Assembly (NCBI GenBank): GCA_021397845.1
Contig: CM038044.1
Location: 101,988,942-102,052,941 of the forward strand
Direction of reading: 5' to 3'
DNA: 64,000 nucleotides
DNA from: Areca catechu
Taxonomy: Eukaryota > Streptophyta > Magnoliopsida > Arecales > Arecaceae
Part shown: piece by piece, positions 1-10,324 of the stretch
Numbering within the stretch: position 1 is the stretch's first letter
Layout: the number at the start of each line of letters is the position of its first letter
The notes under the pieces: generated by a model
The model's database searches: none
The model's input: only the letters and a program-made list of their open reading frames with translations
What the model was told of the DNA's origin: nothing
Position numbers and translations under genes: made by a program

Positions 1-435
1 TGCCAATCTATCACCGCCAAGACCGTCGTAGCCCATAGCTGCTGCATCGAAGTGCGCTCCTCTCGCTGCCTGGCGGTCCTCTATTCCTGGACCTGCGAAA
101 CAGGGGTTAGTGACCCAGGCTGGGGTTTCCGGTGGGGGCACTCCAACGGTCAAGTTAGTGACAATCTAGGGGAACAGATCCTCCTGGTCGGGCCCCTCTT
201 GATGGACTCCACACTAGGAGGAGTGAAAGATGTGTTGGAGAAGGAGAAAAGCAGTAGGGAGATAGTGATAGCGAGGACAGAGGGGTTCTCTGTTCCTCCG
301 CTTCTCCTTGTTTTCCTGTGACTTTCCCTCGACCGTGGTGTTGGTGGTAGCGCTTCACTCTCTTGGATGAGCTTGTGCGTGTGTTGGTGGTAGACTGTAG
401 TTCTTTCCTACTGGTGTATTTTTTTGTTATTGTTA
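1..435 (-). mobile_element. Tat-type gypsy 3' LTR fragment (Tat-H)
   Basis: This GC-richer stretch is non-coding. It resembles 62619-63100 and, more weakly, 26674-27000. The shared features are a cgtcgtagcc..atagct block and a gggtttccggtgggggcac..caagttagtg block, which I associate with LTRs of Tat-lineage gypsy elements. It ends against a pyrimidine tract that reads as a polypurine tract on the minus strand, so I infer a 3' LTR of a minus-strand element. The LTR start is probably just outside the window. The expected terminal CA at the inner end is not clear. Short ORFs here (for example 52-321) have no recognisable product. Confidence 0.45.
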
Positions 436-455
436 CCTCCCCCCTTTCTGGGGGT
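436..455 (-). other. Polypurine tract of Tat-H (reverse complement)
   Basis: The plus strand reads cctcccccctttctggggg, which is a purine-rich tract on the minus strand. It lies immediately inside the presumed 3' LTR, the expected place for the plus-strand primer of a minus-strand LTR element. Similar tracts lie at 27393-27402 (Tat-E) and 63103-63112 (Tat-I). Confidence 0.4.
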
Positions 456-850
456 GCCGATTGTTCTTTGTAGTTGAAAACTGGCCATTGGGAGTCTGCC
501 TCAGGATCCTCACTGGGTTGGTAGGTGCATGGGGCAGGATTCCGTGCCGTGGACGGGACGCCTTTCCTGATAGGTGGTAGGGGAAGCTCCCATTCCTTCT
601 GACATCCCCTCTGGTTGCTCCATTTCGGGAAGTTTGGTAGAGCCTCGATCTAGGGGCTGCCGTCCTAGGGGTGCGTGCTCTCTGGCTGGCCCATCCCCTG
701 AAAGTACGGTCGGACAGGTAATTATGACAGCATGGGGGGTGCCGTTCCGTGGTCCTTGGGCTACTCACTGGTGTCCTGGGATGGCAGGGTTTGCTTTGGT
801 CTGGGCGCTCCGAGCTCGTGCGATCACCTCGGTGGAGGGAAGAGTGCGGG
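456..850. other. Non-coding internal region of Tat-H
   Basis: This is the stretch between the polypurine tract and the minisatellite. In Tat-E the equivalent place holds an antisense ORF. I cannot recognise one here. Open frames run through it on both strands but they are extensions of the downstream tandem repeat and show no known domain. Confidence 0.3.
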
Positions 851-1435
851 CCCGGTCCAGAGGGTGCACGCTCGGAGAGGCTCCACATCGGCGGGCGAGC
901 TCTTGGCTCGACTTCGATCGCATGGCACTAGCCTCTGAGGGTCTCGCTCTGGAGGGCGGAGGATGGACCCGGTCCAGAGGGCGCGCGCTCGGAGAGGCTC
1001 CACATCGACGGGCGAGCTCTTGGCTCGACCTCGTTCGTAGGGCACTAGCCTCCGAGGGTCTCGCTCTGGAGGGCGGAGGATGGACCCGGTCCAGAGGGCG
1101 CACACTCGGAGAGGCTCCACATCGGTGGGCGAGCTCTTGGCTCGACCTCGACCGCAGGGCACTAGCCTCCGAGGGTCTCGCTCTGGAGGGCAGTGGATAG
1201 ACCCGGTCCAGAGGGCGCGCGCTCGGAGAGGCTCCACATCGGCGGGCAAGCTCTTGGCTCGACCTCGATCGCAGGGCACTAGCCTCCGAGGGTCTCGCTC
1301 TGGAGGGCGGGGGATGGACCCGGTCCAGAGGGCGCGTGCTCGGAGAGGCTCCACATCGACGGGCGAGCTCTTGGATCGACCTCGATCGTAGGGCACTAGC
1401 CTCCGAGTGTCTCGCTCTGGAGGGTGGAGGATGGC
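851..1435. repeat. 117-bp tandem repeat, five copies
   Basis: The string cccggtccagagg begins at 851, 968, 1085, 1202 and 1319, an exact 117-bp period. Each unit contains ctcggagaggctccacatcg and a cgagctcttgg(c)tcgac block. Copies differ by scattered substitutions. Because 117 is divisible by three, open frames persist through several units on both strands, which creates long spurious ORFs (574-1200 plus, 824-1396 minus). The array lies between the LTR end and pol of a Tat-type element, where such elements often carry tandem subrepeats. Confidence 0.95.
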
Positions 1436-1599
1436 TCCGACCTAGGCGTCAAGCTCATGAGCTCGACCTGGCGGAGGACTGAGCTCGACTTGCTATCTTG
1501 GGGAAGCTCAGCTCAGCTCGGCAAGGTGCTCCGAACTGAGGCGTCGCCTTGGCGCCCGCCGTGGTGGCATCTCTTGACATGGCACCCATCAGCTACCCA

Positions 1600-1790
1600 C
1601 GTCAGCAGTCTCGCCACATCACTAGGTTTCAGTGGATCTTGTGGTGGTAATTAGGCTTTAGTGCACCCTTTTTATGGTAATAAGATTTCAGTGGACCCTT
1701 TAAGTTTCGATGGACACTTAGGATTTCAGTAAACCCTTTGGAAATTTAGTGGACCATTTAGGGTTTTAGTGGACCCCTATACATCATTGA
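1600..1790. repeat. Degenerate short repeats (tttcagtggaccctt)
   Basis: Variants of tttcagtggaccctt recur about every 25-35 bases (gtttcagtggatctt, gctttagtgcaccctt, atttcagtggaccctt, gttttagtggacccct). This is a decayed tandem array just downstream of the integrase remnant of Tat-H. The stretch 1436-1600 before it shows nothing recognisable. Confidence 0.6.
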
Positions 1791-1794
1791 AAGT

Positions 1795-2223
1795 ACATTT
1801 ATAGATTTTTGGCAATCCAAGTCTACTGAATGATTGTCTTGTTAAGGTTCTCGATCCTATAAGCTCCTCGTTCAAGGGCTTCTTTTGATGTGCATATTGT
1901 CGAGAAGACCTCCATTTTCTACCTGATTTAATTTTTAAAGACTTTGTTAACTAGTCATTGATAAGTTACTCTTGTATTCTTTAAACTAAAAGGCATTATT
2001 TTATAATAAATACATTTCTCAGTTATGAAGGCTATATTGTCTTCATCTTCGAGAGCCATCCTAATTAGATTATATTCAGAGAAAGCATCCATGAAGTTCA
2101 ATAGTTATGTTTGAATGTTGCATCAACAAGTTGGTCAATCTTTGAAAGCAGGAAGCTATCCTTCAGGCATGCTTTATTGAGATCTATGTAGTTAATACAG
2201 ATTCATCATTTTTCATTGACCTT
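1795..2223 (-). pseudogene. Tat-type gypsy pol remnant: reverse transcriptase joined to integrase C-terminus
   Basis: On the minus strand, 2215 down to about 1910 encodes the N-terminal half of a Ty3/gypsy reverse transcriptase, with DLNKAC, KIDQLVDAT, FMDAFSEYN and IRMALEDED motifs. A frameshift falls between the second and third of these. At about 1900, just before the expected YVDD active site, the sequence jumps to an integrase tail (GAYRIENL, then TW.AKNL). The missing part would be the RT palm end, RNase H and the integrase core. In-frame stops are present. The RT start is cut at 2223 by insertion of Sir3. This is a dead fragment, and assignment to the Tat lineage rests on motif wording. 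Confidence 0.75.
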
Positions 2224-3342
2224 TGTTGCCTAGACCGATAACCTAAAAGGAGGGGTGAATTGGACTTTCAAAAATTAAAATAAATATATGCTTTTAAAAA
2301 CTTATGCAATGTGTGAGCTAAATGTACTATGACGTATATAAATGCTAAAATTTAAAAGAGTGAGATAGAGAGAGAAGTAATTACACATAAAATAATAAGG
2401 TTCATAGTAGTTCAGAGCAATCCCAGTTCCTACATCCATTACCTAATGACCTCTCAAGATTTTTATTATATTCTCATAAGAATATAGCTAGTTTATTTTT
2501 TTCTAGGCTTACAAACCAAAATGCAAATATAATATTTATTTTTTGGGCTCATAAATAATCTAATTGGCTTTTCAAGGCTAGTTACTCAAAACCTAAATGA
2601 AGAAATCAAGTTTTAGATCCTTGCTAAAACTTAAACAACAAAAACACAAAGAAAAAACAAAGCAATAACAAATTCTCAAAAGAGTGGAAGGTTGCCAATG
2701 AAACTCCTCTTATAAACACTTCAAATCTTAATGATTAATCTTCAAAGCTCTTTGAGTTGCTCACTTAATGTTTCAAGAGAGTAGGTGGGAAGGAATTATG
2801 CCTCTTTTGAGTTTTGAATAATTGCTCACTAACTTTTCTAAATATTCTTTTGAACTTAAGTATATTCAATGAATATTGAGAATCTTGAATTCAATCCTTA
2901 TTTTTATACTTGTTTTCATGTTTATTTATTAATTTAAAAACCTCTCTAGATGTTCCTAGCCATTAGAAGTCATAAAATAATGGTTAGAAGCTTGGAAAAT
3001 TGAAATCTAGAAGTTCTGAAACTAGTCATTATTGTTCAATCTGATAGGCTGCAAGTTGGCTCGTCTATAAGAGTCGGCTTGTTTATAGGATTTCAGAAAA
3101 ATTAGGCTTTCTATTTTTCTAAGAGAGTTAGCTTGAATTTTAAGAGTCGGCTCTTCTATACTATGTCCAAAAAATCATGTTCTCTATATTTCTGAGAGAG
3201 AAGGCTCATTTATAAAAAAAGGCTCATTTGCACTTCTTGAAAAACTTCAACCTTCTATCCATTTGAAAGAGTCGACTTAAATTCTAGGAGTCAGCTTCTC
3301 TGCATGCTGTGCCAAAGCAATGTTCCATGCTAGTTCAGCATG
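2224..3342 (-). mobile_element. Old Sirevirus (Sir3) 3' LTR, first part
   Basis: It begins tgttgcctagacc.. and has aggaggggtgaattgg near the edge. That is the reverse complement of the Sirevirus LTR end seen in Sir1 (caattcacctcccctc.. ggcaaca). The LTR is interrupted by Gyp-C at 3343 and resumes at 22395-22811. Joined length is about 1536 bp, close to the 1539 bp of Sir1. The stretch 3045-3315 carries repeated agagtcggct-like motifs. The five bases before it are acctt; I could not find the partner duplication. Confidence 0.8.
3338..3342. repeat. Target-site duplication of Gyp-C (left), gcatg
   Basis: The sequence gcatg directly precedes the TGATAGG start of Gyp-C. The same five bases follow its ATTTATCA end at 22390-22394. 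This identifies 3343-22389 as one insertion event. Confidence 0.9.
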
Positions 3343-3766
3343 TGATAGGATCGTGATGTTATGTCAAGACACTGCGGTTATCAGTTTAATTAATTGACTT
3401 CTAGATAAAATTAAGAACATGTAGATAGGATGAATCGGGTTGAATCCATGAAAAAGGCAATGCTTAGGATAACTTGAAATCTTTGATTTTTATAAAATAA
3501 AAGAAAAATAATTTGATGTTGAAAAAATAAAAATTAAAAGTATAAAAGAAAAACAAACTAGAGTATGTTCGATCTGCAAATCAGATCTAAGCATCTACTA
3601 GCGAGAAAAGTAAAGGACATAAATAAAAGTAAACTTTGCATAAATTGAAACAAGAATCTATATTAAAAATTATAATTAAACAATCTAAGAAAGCAGTAAC
3701 AAAGAATCCGAAGTTGATTAGCACAACATCGTCGGAAAGTTGGTTGATGTCACGTCCCCTTCTTTT
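3343..3766 (-). repeat. Gyp-C left LTR (3' LTR), first part
   Basis: It matches 20478 onward (shared tatcagtttaattaat and aggataacttgaaa blocks). It is interrupted at 3767 by Sir1 and continues at 14708. The uninterrupted sister site lies around 20896-20910. Confidence 0.85.
3762..3766. repeat. Target-site duplication of Sir1 (left), ctttt
   Basis: The sequence ctttt precedes the TGTTGACTCC start of Sir1 and is repeated exactly at 14703-14707, after the terminal CA. Confidence 0.95.
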
Positions 3767-4027
3767 TGTTGACTCCGTTATTGATTTTGATGATAAGCAA
3801 AATGCTTAAGTATAAGTTGAGTACTAACTATTTCTTTGAAATGTATTCTTATAGAAAAAGGTGCTCATAAACTTAACAAAAGATTGATTGATTGAAAAGA
3901 CCCAACTATGAATGAAAGATCTGTTTAAAGAGGACTTTGATAATTGAAGAATGCTTGAAATGATACATGAGTTCACACAAATTAATTTCAGCAGAAGTTC
4001 AGCTATTTTTGTGAAAATCTCAGTGAA

Positions 4028-4410
4028 GTGTCGACATATGACTCAAGTGTCGACACATGATTATGGAACAATCGACTCAAGCCGGTATGCAGAAAGAGTT
4101 TCAGATAGCATGGTTGAAGTGTCAACACATGAATGTCAAGTGTCAATTCAAAGTGTCGACACATGGATCGACTCATCATCTGAGACTTTTTGTTATAGAA
4201 CTTGTTGAAGTTGAAGACCTGCCTGAAGTGTCGACACATGAATGTCAAGTGTCGACTCACCAATAGAAGTGTCGACTCACCAATAGAAGTGTTGACTCAC
4301 CTAAGAATTCCAAAAAGCTTCATTGAAGATATTTGAACTAGGTGTCGACTCATGGAGTGTAAGTGTCGATCCTAAGTGTCGACTCACAGCTTGAAGTGTC
4401 GACACTTGGA
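4028..4410. promoter_or_regulatory. GTGTCGAC motif array in Sir1 U3
   Basis: Nine exact GTGTCGAC and several one-base variants (gtgttgac, gtgtcaac, gtgtcgat) occur in about 380 bp. Many are within the palindrome-like context agtgtcgacacatgg. A 20-bp unit (agtgtcgactcaccaataga) is tandemly duplicated at about 4247-4286. The array lies upstream of the TATA-like box, so an enhancer-like role is plausible. That role is inference. Confidence 0.8.
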
Positions 4411-4523
4411 GTTCTGGAAACAATAATTACTAGTTTTTCAAATGTAGAATTCACTCCTCTTGGCTCCCAACGACTAGTTTTTCATGTCTAACGGCCATAA
4501 ACTAAGTTTGAGACCTTGAAAAG

Positions 4524-4534
4524 GTATTTAAGTG
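4524..4534 (+). promoter_or_regulatory. TATA-like box of Sir1 5' LTR
   Basis: gtatttaagtg lies downstream of the motif array. The corresponding place in the Sir2 5' LTR reads tatttatatg (31721-31730). Position fits a U3/R border. Confidence 0.5.
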
Positions 4535-5307
4535 ATCTAAATCAAATCAAAATACAAGATAATGAAAAGAGAATAAACAAGAGAAAAGAAAAGAAGTGCA
4601 TTCACTCCTATTCATTGAGTTCAACCACCTTCAAGCAAAAAGAAGTCTCCAAGCATTCAAGAGCCTTCAAGTTCAACTTTTTTGAGCATTAAAAGAGGCT
4701 TCATCAAGTTGAAGGCAGCACTACAACAAAGCTTCAAAGAGATATCTACTTTTATTATAAAGCTTTCATTGTTTCTTTACTTCAAACTTATTTTTGTTGT
4801 AAAGATTTTTGGTTAGTCTATTGGAAAACCAAGGAGGTTATTGGTGAGCCTTGAAAATCAATTAGATTCTTGGTTAGCCCGCAAAATCAAGGAAGGTTGT
4901 TGTGAGCCTTAAAACTATTTAGGTTCTTGGTTAGCCCAGAAAATCAAGTGAGGTTTTGACTTGTGAGCCTTATGAAAACAAGTCGGGTTTTGATTAGTGA
5001 GCCCGAAAAATAAATCGATTGTAATTGGTTGAGATTATAGTGAATTTCCAAGTGGATCTTGGAGAGTGGATGTAGGTGCATTGGATAGCACCGAACCACT
5101 ATATTTCCTTTTGTGTTTGTGATTATTTTGTCTCTCTCATTTACTGCTCTTTTATTGCTTTTATATTTTCATTGCATACTCATTAAAGAGTACTTCGCAC
5201 TTGCATTCATAGTACTTAGTTTAATTATTGGATTGGTTCACACACTTGTATTTAAATTTTTAGAGACATAATTCACCCCCCTCTTGGATTGCTTACTGGG
5301 CAACAAG

Positions 5308-5320
5308 TGGTTTCAGAGCC
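5308..5320 (+). other. Primer-binding site of Sir1 (initiator Met tRNA)
   Basis: tggtttcagagcc lies two bases after the 5' LTR. It matches the usual plant tRNA-iMet primer site tggtatcagagc with one substitution (a to t). Sir2 has the unmutated form. Confidence 0.9.
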
Positions 5321-5362
5321 CTGTTCTTAGTTTATATGTCTAACCGTCTTGAGTAAAGATCT

Positions 5363-7024
5363 ATGGTAGCCCCTTTTGCTACTAGTGTAGTTGAGGGACA
5401 AGCCTCAAATAGACCTCCATATTTTAATGGAACAAATTATACTTATTGGAAAACTAGAATGAGAATATACATGCACTCTATTTATTATAATTTGGGGAAG
5501 GTTGTTGATAAGGGTCTTCATGTTCCTTCGATTGTTGTGAATGGTGTTTCCATCCCAAAGCTCGAAGAGGATTGGGATGAAAATGATATTAAACAATCTG
5601 AGATCAATGCGAAAGCAATGAATCTCCTCTATTATGCATTAGATCTTAGTGAGTTTAATAGGATTTCTACATACACATCAATCAAGAAAATATGGGACAC
5701 ACTTGAAGTTATCCATGAGGGTACCGATCAAGTGAAGAATATAAAAGTGAATATGTTAGTGCACACTTATGAAATGTTCCAAATGGAACCAAATGAGTCT
5801 ATCACTGACATATACACTAGATTCACAAATATTGTAAATGGAATAAGAAGTTTAGAAAAAATAATGTCTAATGCTGATCTTATCAACAAAATTCTCAGGT
5901 CACTTCCAACTTCATGGAATCCGAAGGTGACCACCATCCAAGAAGCTAAAGATGTTGCCAAACTACCATTGGAGTAATTAGTGGGATTGCTCATAACTTA
6001 TAACTTAAAGCAAAAGTCTATGGATATGGACAAGAAGAAAAAGGGGATAGCCTTCAAGTCTACTATTCAAGAAGAATCCTCAAATGATGAATATGAAGAA
6101 GAAGTAGGAGAAGAGAGTGAAGAAGCACACCTAACAAGAAAATTCAAAAGGTTCATGAAAAGAAAGAAATTTCCTTATAAAAAAAGTTCCAATCAACTAA
6201 AGAGAAGGGAAAAGAAAAGAAGAAAGAAAAGGAAAAGGAGAAGGAGATACCTACATGGTTCGAGTGCAAGAAGCCTGGACATTATAAATTTGACTGCCCT
6301 CTCCTAAAGAAGTCAAGGAAGAAGCTTAGGAAGAAAGTTATGATGGCAACCTGGAGTGATAGTGAAGACTCTAGCTCAGAAGAAGAATAAGCTGAAATTG
6401 CAAACTATGTCTCATGGAACAACAAGAACAGGAAGAGATAATTTTCGATACTGAAGTAGATTTTACCTTCGATGAATTAAAAAATGCTTTTGATGAGTTA
6501 ATGCATGATTACAAACTGATTTTATCTAAAAATAGAAAATTAAAAAAGTATGTAAATAGTTTTTCTCATGAAAACAATTCTCTTTTAAACGAAGTTAGTG
6601 AATTGAAAACTAAACTTGATGTTTTAGAAAGAAAAAATAAGGCTTTAACTATGGAAAATGATGTTTTGAAAATACCTAAAACTATCATTTCAAATGATGA
6701 TCTTTTGAAGAAAAACAAGAATTTAGAATTAGAAAATAAAAATTACAAAAATGAGCTTGAGAAAATAAAATCTTTTGTTGAAAAGTTCACCTATAGCTTA
6801 GAAAAACTAAATCTTCTTTTAAACAACCAAAGAGCCATTTTTAACAAAGCAGGATTAAGTTATAGACCCCAAAGACAAGAAAAGTATTTGAAAAATTTTT
6901 TTGTACCTGCATCTTCAGGTATAACATGCTTTTCATGCAAAAAACAAGGACACAAAGCTTTTCAAAGTAATATGAGAAAGATCAATGACTTTATAAAAGT
7001 TTGGGTTCCAAAAGATCCAATTTA
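5363..7024 (+). pseudogene. Sir1 gag (broken)
   Basis: Begins MVAPFATS at the first ATG after the primer site. The N-terminal domain has the copia Gag wording YWKTRM, IKQSEINAKAMNLLY, IWDTL and LPTSWNPKVT. An in-frame TAA at about 5975 replaces a Gln codon kept in Sir2. A frameshift falls in the lysine-rich stretch near 6205. A first CCHC knuckle at about 6262-6303 has lost its first Cys (Trp instead). A coiled-coil-rich stretch follows (6414-6840). A second knuckle (6928-6970, CFSCKKQGHKAFQS) has Ser in place of its last Cys. Nucleocapsid function would be lost from this copy. Copia Gag normally has one knuckle. Confidence 0.85.
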
Positions 7025-7090
7025 AGCACTAACCCTTAAGGATCCAAGTTGGCTTGGGTACCTAAAAACAAAACTTAATTTGTTTTACAG

Positions 7091-7525
7091 GTGTATCTTG
7101 TAACCAAGGAAAGCAAAATGCTATGGTATCTTGATAGTGGTTGCTCAAGGCTTATGATAGGAGATGTAAAGCAATTCACCTCTCTTGAGACAATGAATGG
7201 AGGGAGTGTGATCTTTGGTGATAATGGTAAAGGTAAAATCATTGATATAGGTAAAGTTCACATCATCCCTTCTACATGTATTAATAATGTACTTTTGGTT
7301 GAAGGTTTAAAGCATAATCTTTTAAGTATTAGTCAGTTTTGCGATAAAGGTTTTCAAGTTATTTTTAAATCATCATATTGCATGATTGCTAGTTTTGATA
7401 AAAATGGAGTACAATTCATTGAAAAAAGGCATGGTAATATCTATTTGTTAGATTTAGATGATCTATCCTTGCCTAATGGAGAATGCCTAGTTGCAATGAA
7501 TTCTACTAAATATGAGACTAGTTAG
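7091..7525 (+). pseudogene. Sir1 protease region
   Basis: Encodes a retropepsin-type aspartic protease with the catalytic DSG in WYLDSGCS, about 12 residues in. This is followed by the conserved VEGLKHNLLSISQFCDKG segment that links protease to the integrase zinc domain. The frame is open but ends at a TAG before the LWHRKLGHAS motif, and no ATG precedes it. It would have been part of the Gag-Pol polyprotein. Confidence 0.85.
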
Positions 7526-8673
7526 CTTTGGCATAGAAAACTAGGACATGCTAGTATGTACTTGCTTTCAAAACTTTGCAAAAAAGATTTAGTAAGAGAT
7601 TTACCAAAACTTGTTTTTGAAAAAGATAGAGTTTTCCAAGCTTGCCAATTTGGAAAATAAGTTAAAATATCTTTCAAACCTAAAGATTTTGTTACTACTA
7701 GTAGGCCACTAAACTACTCCATATGGATCTCTTTGAACCAACTAGAATATGTAATTTAGGAGGTAAGAGATATGGATTGGTTATAGTGGATGATTTTTCA
7801 AAATTTACTTGGATTTTCTTTCTTACTCATAAAGATGAATCATTTTTAGTATTTGTAAAGTTTTACCGAAAAGTTTCAAATGAAAAAGGTACTTCAGTTA
7901 TTTGCATACGTAGTGATCATGGTTCTGAATTTGAAAATCAAGATTTTGAAAATTTTTGTAACGAGAAAGGTATTGAATATAATTTTTTTGCACCTAGGAT
8001 ACCTCAACAAAATGGGATGGTAGAAAGAAAAAATCGTACTTTAGAAGAAATGGCATGCACTATGCTTTGTGAAAACGATTTGCTAAGATATTTTTGGGCT
8101 AAAGCTATTAATACTACTTGTTATATTCTAAATCGCGTTTTAATCCAACCTATTTTAAAGAAAACTCCTTATGAACTTTGGAATCAAAGAAAATTAACTT
8201 TAAAGTATTTTCGAGTTTTTGGTTGTCAATGTTTTATTTTAAATAATAGTAAAGACAATCTTGAAAAATTTGATGCCAAGTCTAATAAAGGTATCTTTCT
8301 AGGATACTCTACATCAAGCAAGGCATACAGGATTTTTAACAAAAGAACCATAGTTGTAGGGGAGTCTGTACATGTAGTTTTTGAAGAGTCTACTAATAAA
8401 TCCTCCAGAAAAGAGGATACTTCTGATGTATGTGCAAGTACTGATAAGTTACAAAAGCTAACATTGGATGATCAACCCTCTCAACAAAGTGAAGAAAATC
8501 AAGACAAAGATGAAAAAGAAGAAGCCATACAATCCACACCAAAGCACCAAGATCTACCTAAGGAGTGGAGGTATGCTCATGGACATCCTAAGAAATTAAT
8601 CCTAGGTGATCCGTTAGAACTCGATCCTCAATTAGAAATGAATGTGATTATATTGTTTTTATTTCTTAAGTAG
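7526..8673 (+). pseudogene. Sir1 integrase (GAG-pre-integrase and core)
   Basis: The first part (7526-7710) is the zinc-binding pre-integrase domain (LWHRKLGHAS..). One Cys of its CxxC is replaced by Phe and stops are present. The core from 7723 is open for 316 residues and keeps the DDE triad: Asp in VIVDDFSKF, Asp in IRSDHGSEF, Glu in PQQNGMVERKN. Copia-specific KTPYELW and FRVFGCQCF motifs follow. The role was joining cDNA ends to host DNA in the nucleus. Confidence 0.9.
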
Positions 8674-10200
8674 AGCCTAAATGTTTTGAAGATGCTGAAA
8701 AAGATCCTAATTAGATAAATGCTATGCAAGATGAACTAATTCAGTTTGATAGAAATAATATTTGGACATTAATAGAAATACCATCAAATGTTTCTATTAT
8801 TGGCACAAAATGGGTGTTTAAAAATAAATTAGATGAAAATGGAATTGTAACTAGAAATAAAGCTAGGCTAGTTGCCAAAGGCTACAACCAGGAGAAAGGA
8901 ATTGATTTTGATGAAACTTTTGCTCCTGTTGCTAGACTTGAGGTAATTAGACTACTATTAGCATTTGCTTATTTTATGAACTTCAAACTATTTCAAATGG
9001 ATGTTAAAAGTACTTTTCTAAATGGTTATATAGTAGAAGAAGTTTTTGTTGAACAACTACCTGGTTTTGAAAATTATGCACATCTTGATTATGTTTTTAA
9101 ATTATACAAAGCACTTTATGGTTTAAAGCAAGCACCCCGAGCATGGTATGAAAGACTCAGCAAGTTTCTGATTGAAAATAAATTTTCTAGAGGCTATGTT
9201 GATACAACTTTATTTCTAAAAAAAAAATGATGATTTATTAGTAGTGTAAGTCTATGTTGATGATATTATTTTCGGTGCTACTAATGAAATCCTTTGTTAA
9301 GAGTTTGCTAAGCTAATGCAGGGAGAGTTCAAAATGAGCATGATGGGACAACTTAATTTCTTTCTTGAACTCCAAATCAAGCAAACCAAAGATGGAATCT
9401 TCATCAACTAAGCTAAGTATACAAGAGAAATCATAAAGAAGTTTGGGATGGAGACTATTAAGTCAATAAGTACACCTATGAGCCCCTCTTGTAAACTTGA
9501 TAAAGATGAGCATGGTAAATCTGTAGATCAAAAATTATATAAAGGTATGATTGGCTCTTTATTATATTTGACTGCTAGTAGATCGGATATAATGTTCAGT
9601 GTATGCATATGTGCTAGATATCAGTCTGATCATAAGGAATCTCATCTGTTGACTATTAAGTGCATTATTATATACTTATCTGGTATAATTGATATTGGTT
9701 TATGGTATTCTAGAAACTCATCTACTGATTTAATTGAATATTCTGATGCTGATTTTGCTGGGTGTAAATTTAATAGAAAAAATACTAGTGGAACTTATCA
9801 ATTTCTTGGAGTTAACTTAATCTCCTGGTTTAGCAAGAAACAAATTTCAGTTGCACTATCTACAGCTGAGACTGAGTATATTGCAGCAAGAAGTTGTTGT
9901 GCTCAAATCTTGTGGATTAAGCAACAACTTGAAGATTTTGGAATCAAATTAACTAAGACATCCATAAAATATGATAATACTAGTGTAATATGCTTAACTA
10001 AAAATTATGTTCAGCATTCTAGAAGCAAACATATTGAAATTATGCATCATTTTATTAGAGATCATGTTGAAAATAATGATGTTGTGATTGAATTTATCTG
10101 TATTGAATTGCAATTAGCTGATATTTTGACTAAGCCTCTCCAAGAAGATTGGTTCAGTATGATTAGAAAAGAACTTGGAGTCATCAATCCTTTTGATTGA
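8674..10200 (+). pseudogene. Sir1 reverse transcriptase and RNase H
   Basis: RT starts with TKWVFKNKLDENG and ARLVAKGYNQ (8800-8890), FAPVARLE, the catalytic FQMDVKSTFLNG, and LYGLKQAPRAWY. The second catalytic motif YVDD lies at about 9252 but is directly preceded by an in-frame TAA. Frame changes and stops occur at 9230-9410. RNase H (9448-10200) has YSDADFAGC, STAETEYIAA and the copia C-terminus IRDHVEN..ADILTKPL. Together these domains would copy element RNA into DNA in cytoplasmic particles. This copy cannot make an intact enzyme. Confidence 0.9.
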
Positions 10201-10324
10201 GAATTTCTACTCTTTGACCCATGAAAGATCAAATTCGATATCAATTACACTCAATTTTCTTGAATTTCACTATATTTCTAGTGATTTTGATCAATACTTC
10301 ATTTTCAGTTTTTCGGTTTTAAAT

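Larger units (their letters stand above)
3767..5305 (+). repeat. Sir1 5' LTR
   Basis: 1539 bp, from TGTTGACTCC to ACTGGGCAACA. It holds the GTGTCGAC array (4028-4410), a TATA-like tatttaagtg at 4525-4534, and a downstream array of alternating ttggttagccc / ggtgagcc modules (about 4810-5035). The same layout is seen in 13164-14702 and in both Sir2 LTRs. Confidence 0.95.

Noticed and set aside
574..1396. Long overlapping ORFs on both strands (208 and 190 residues) as candidate genes
   Set aside because: They run through a 117-bp tandem repeat whose unit is a multiple of three. The open frames follow from the period and show no domain.
4028..4410. A CRISPR-like array because of regularly recurring short repeats
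   Set aside because: Plant retrotransposon LTR context, 8-16-bp motif with irregular spacing and no unique spacers. It is a promoter-region motif array.
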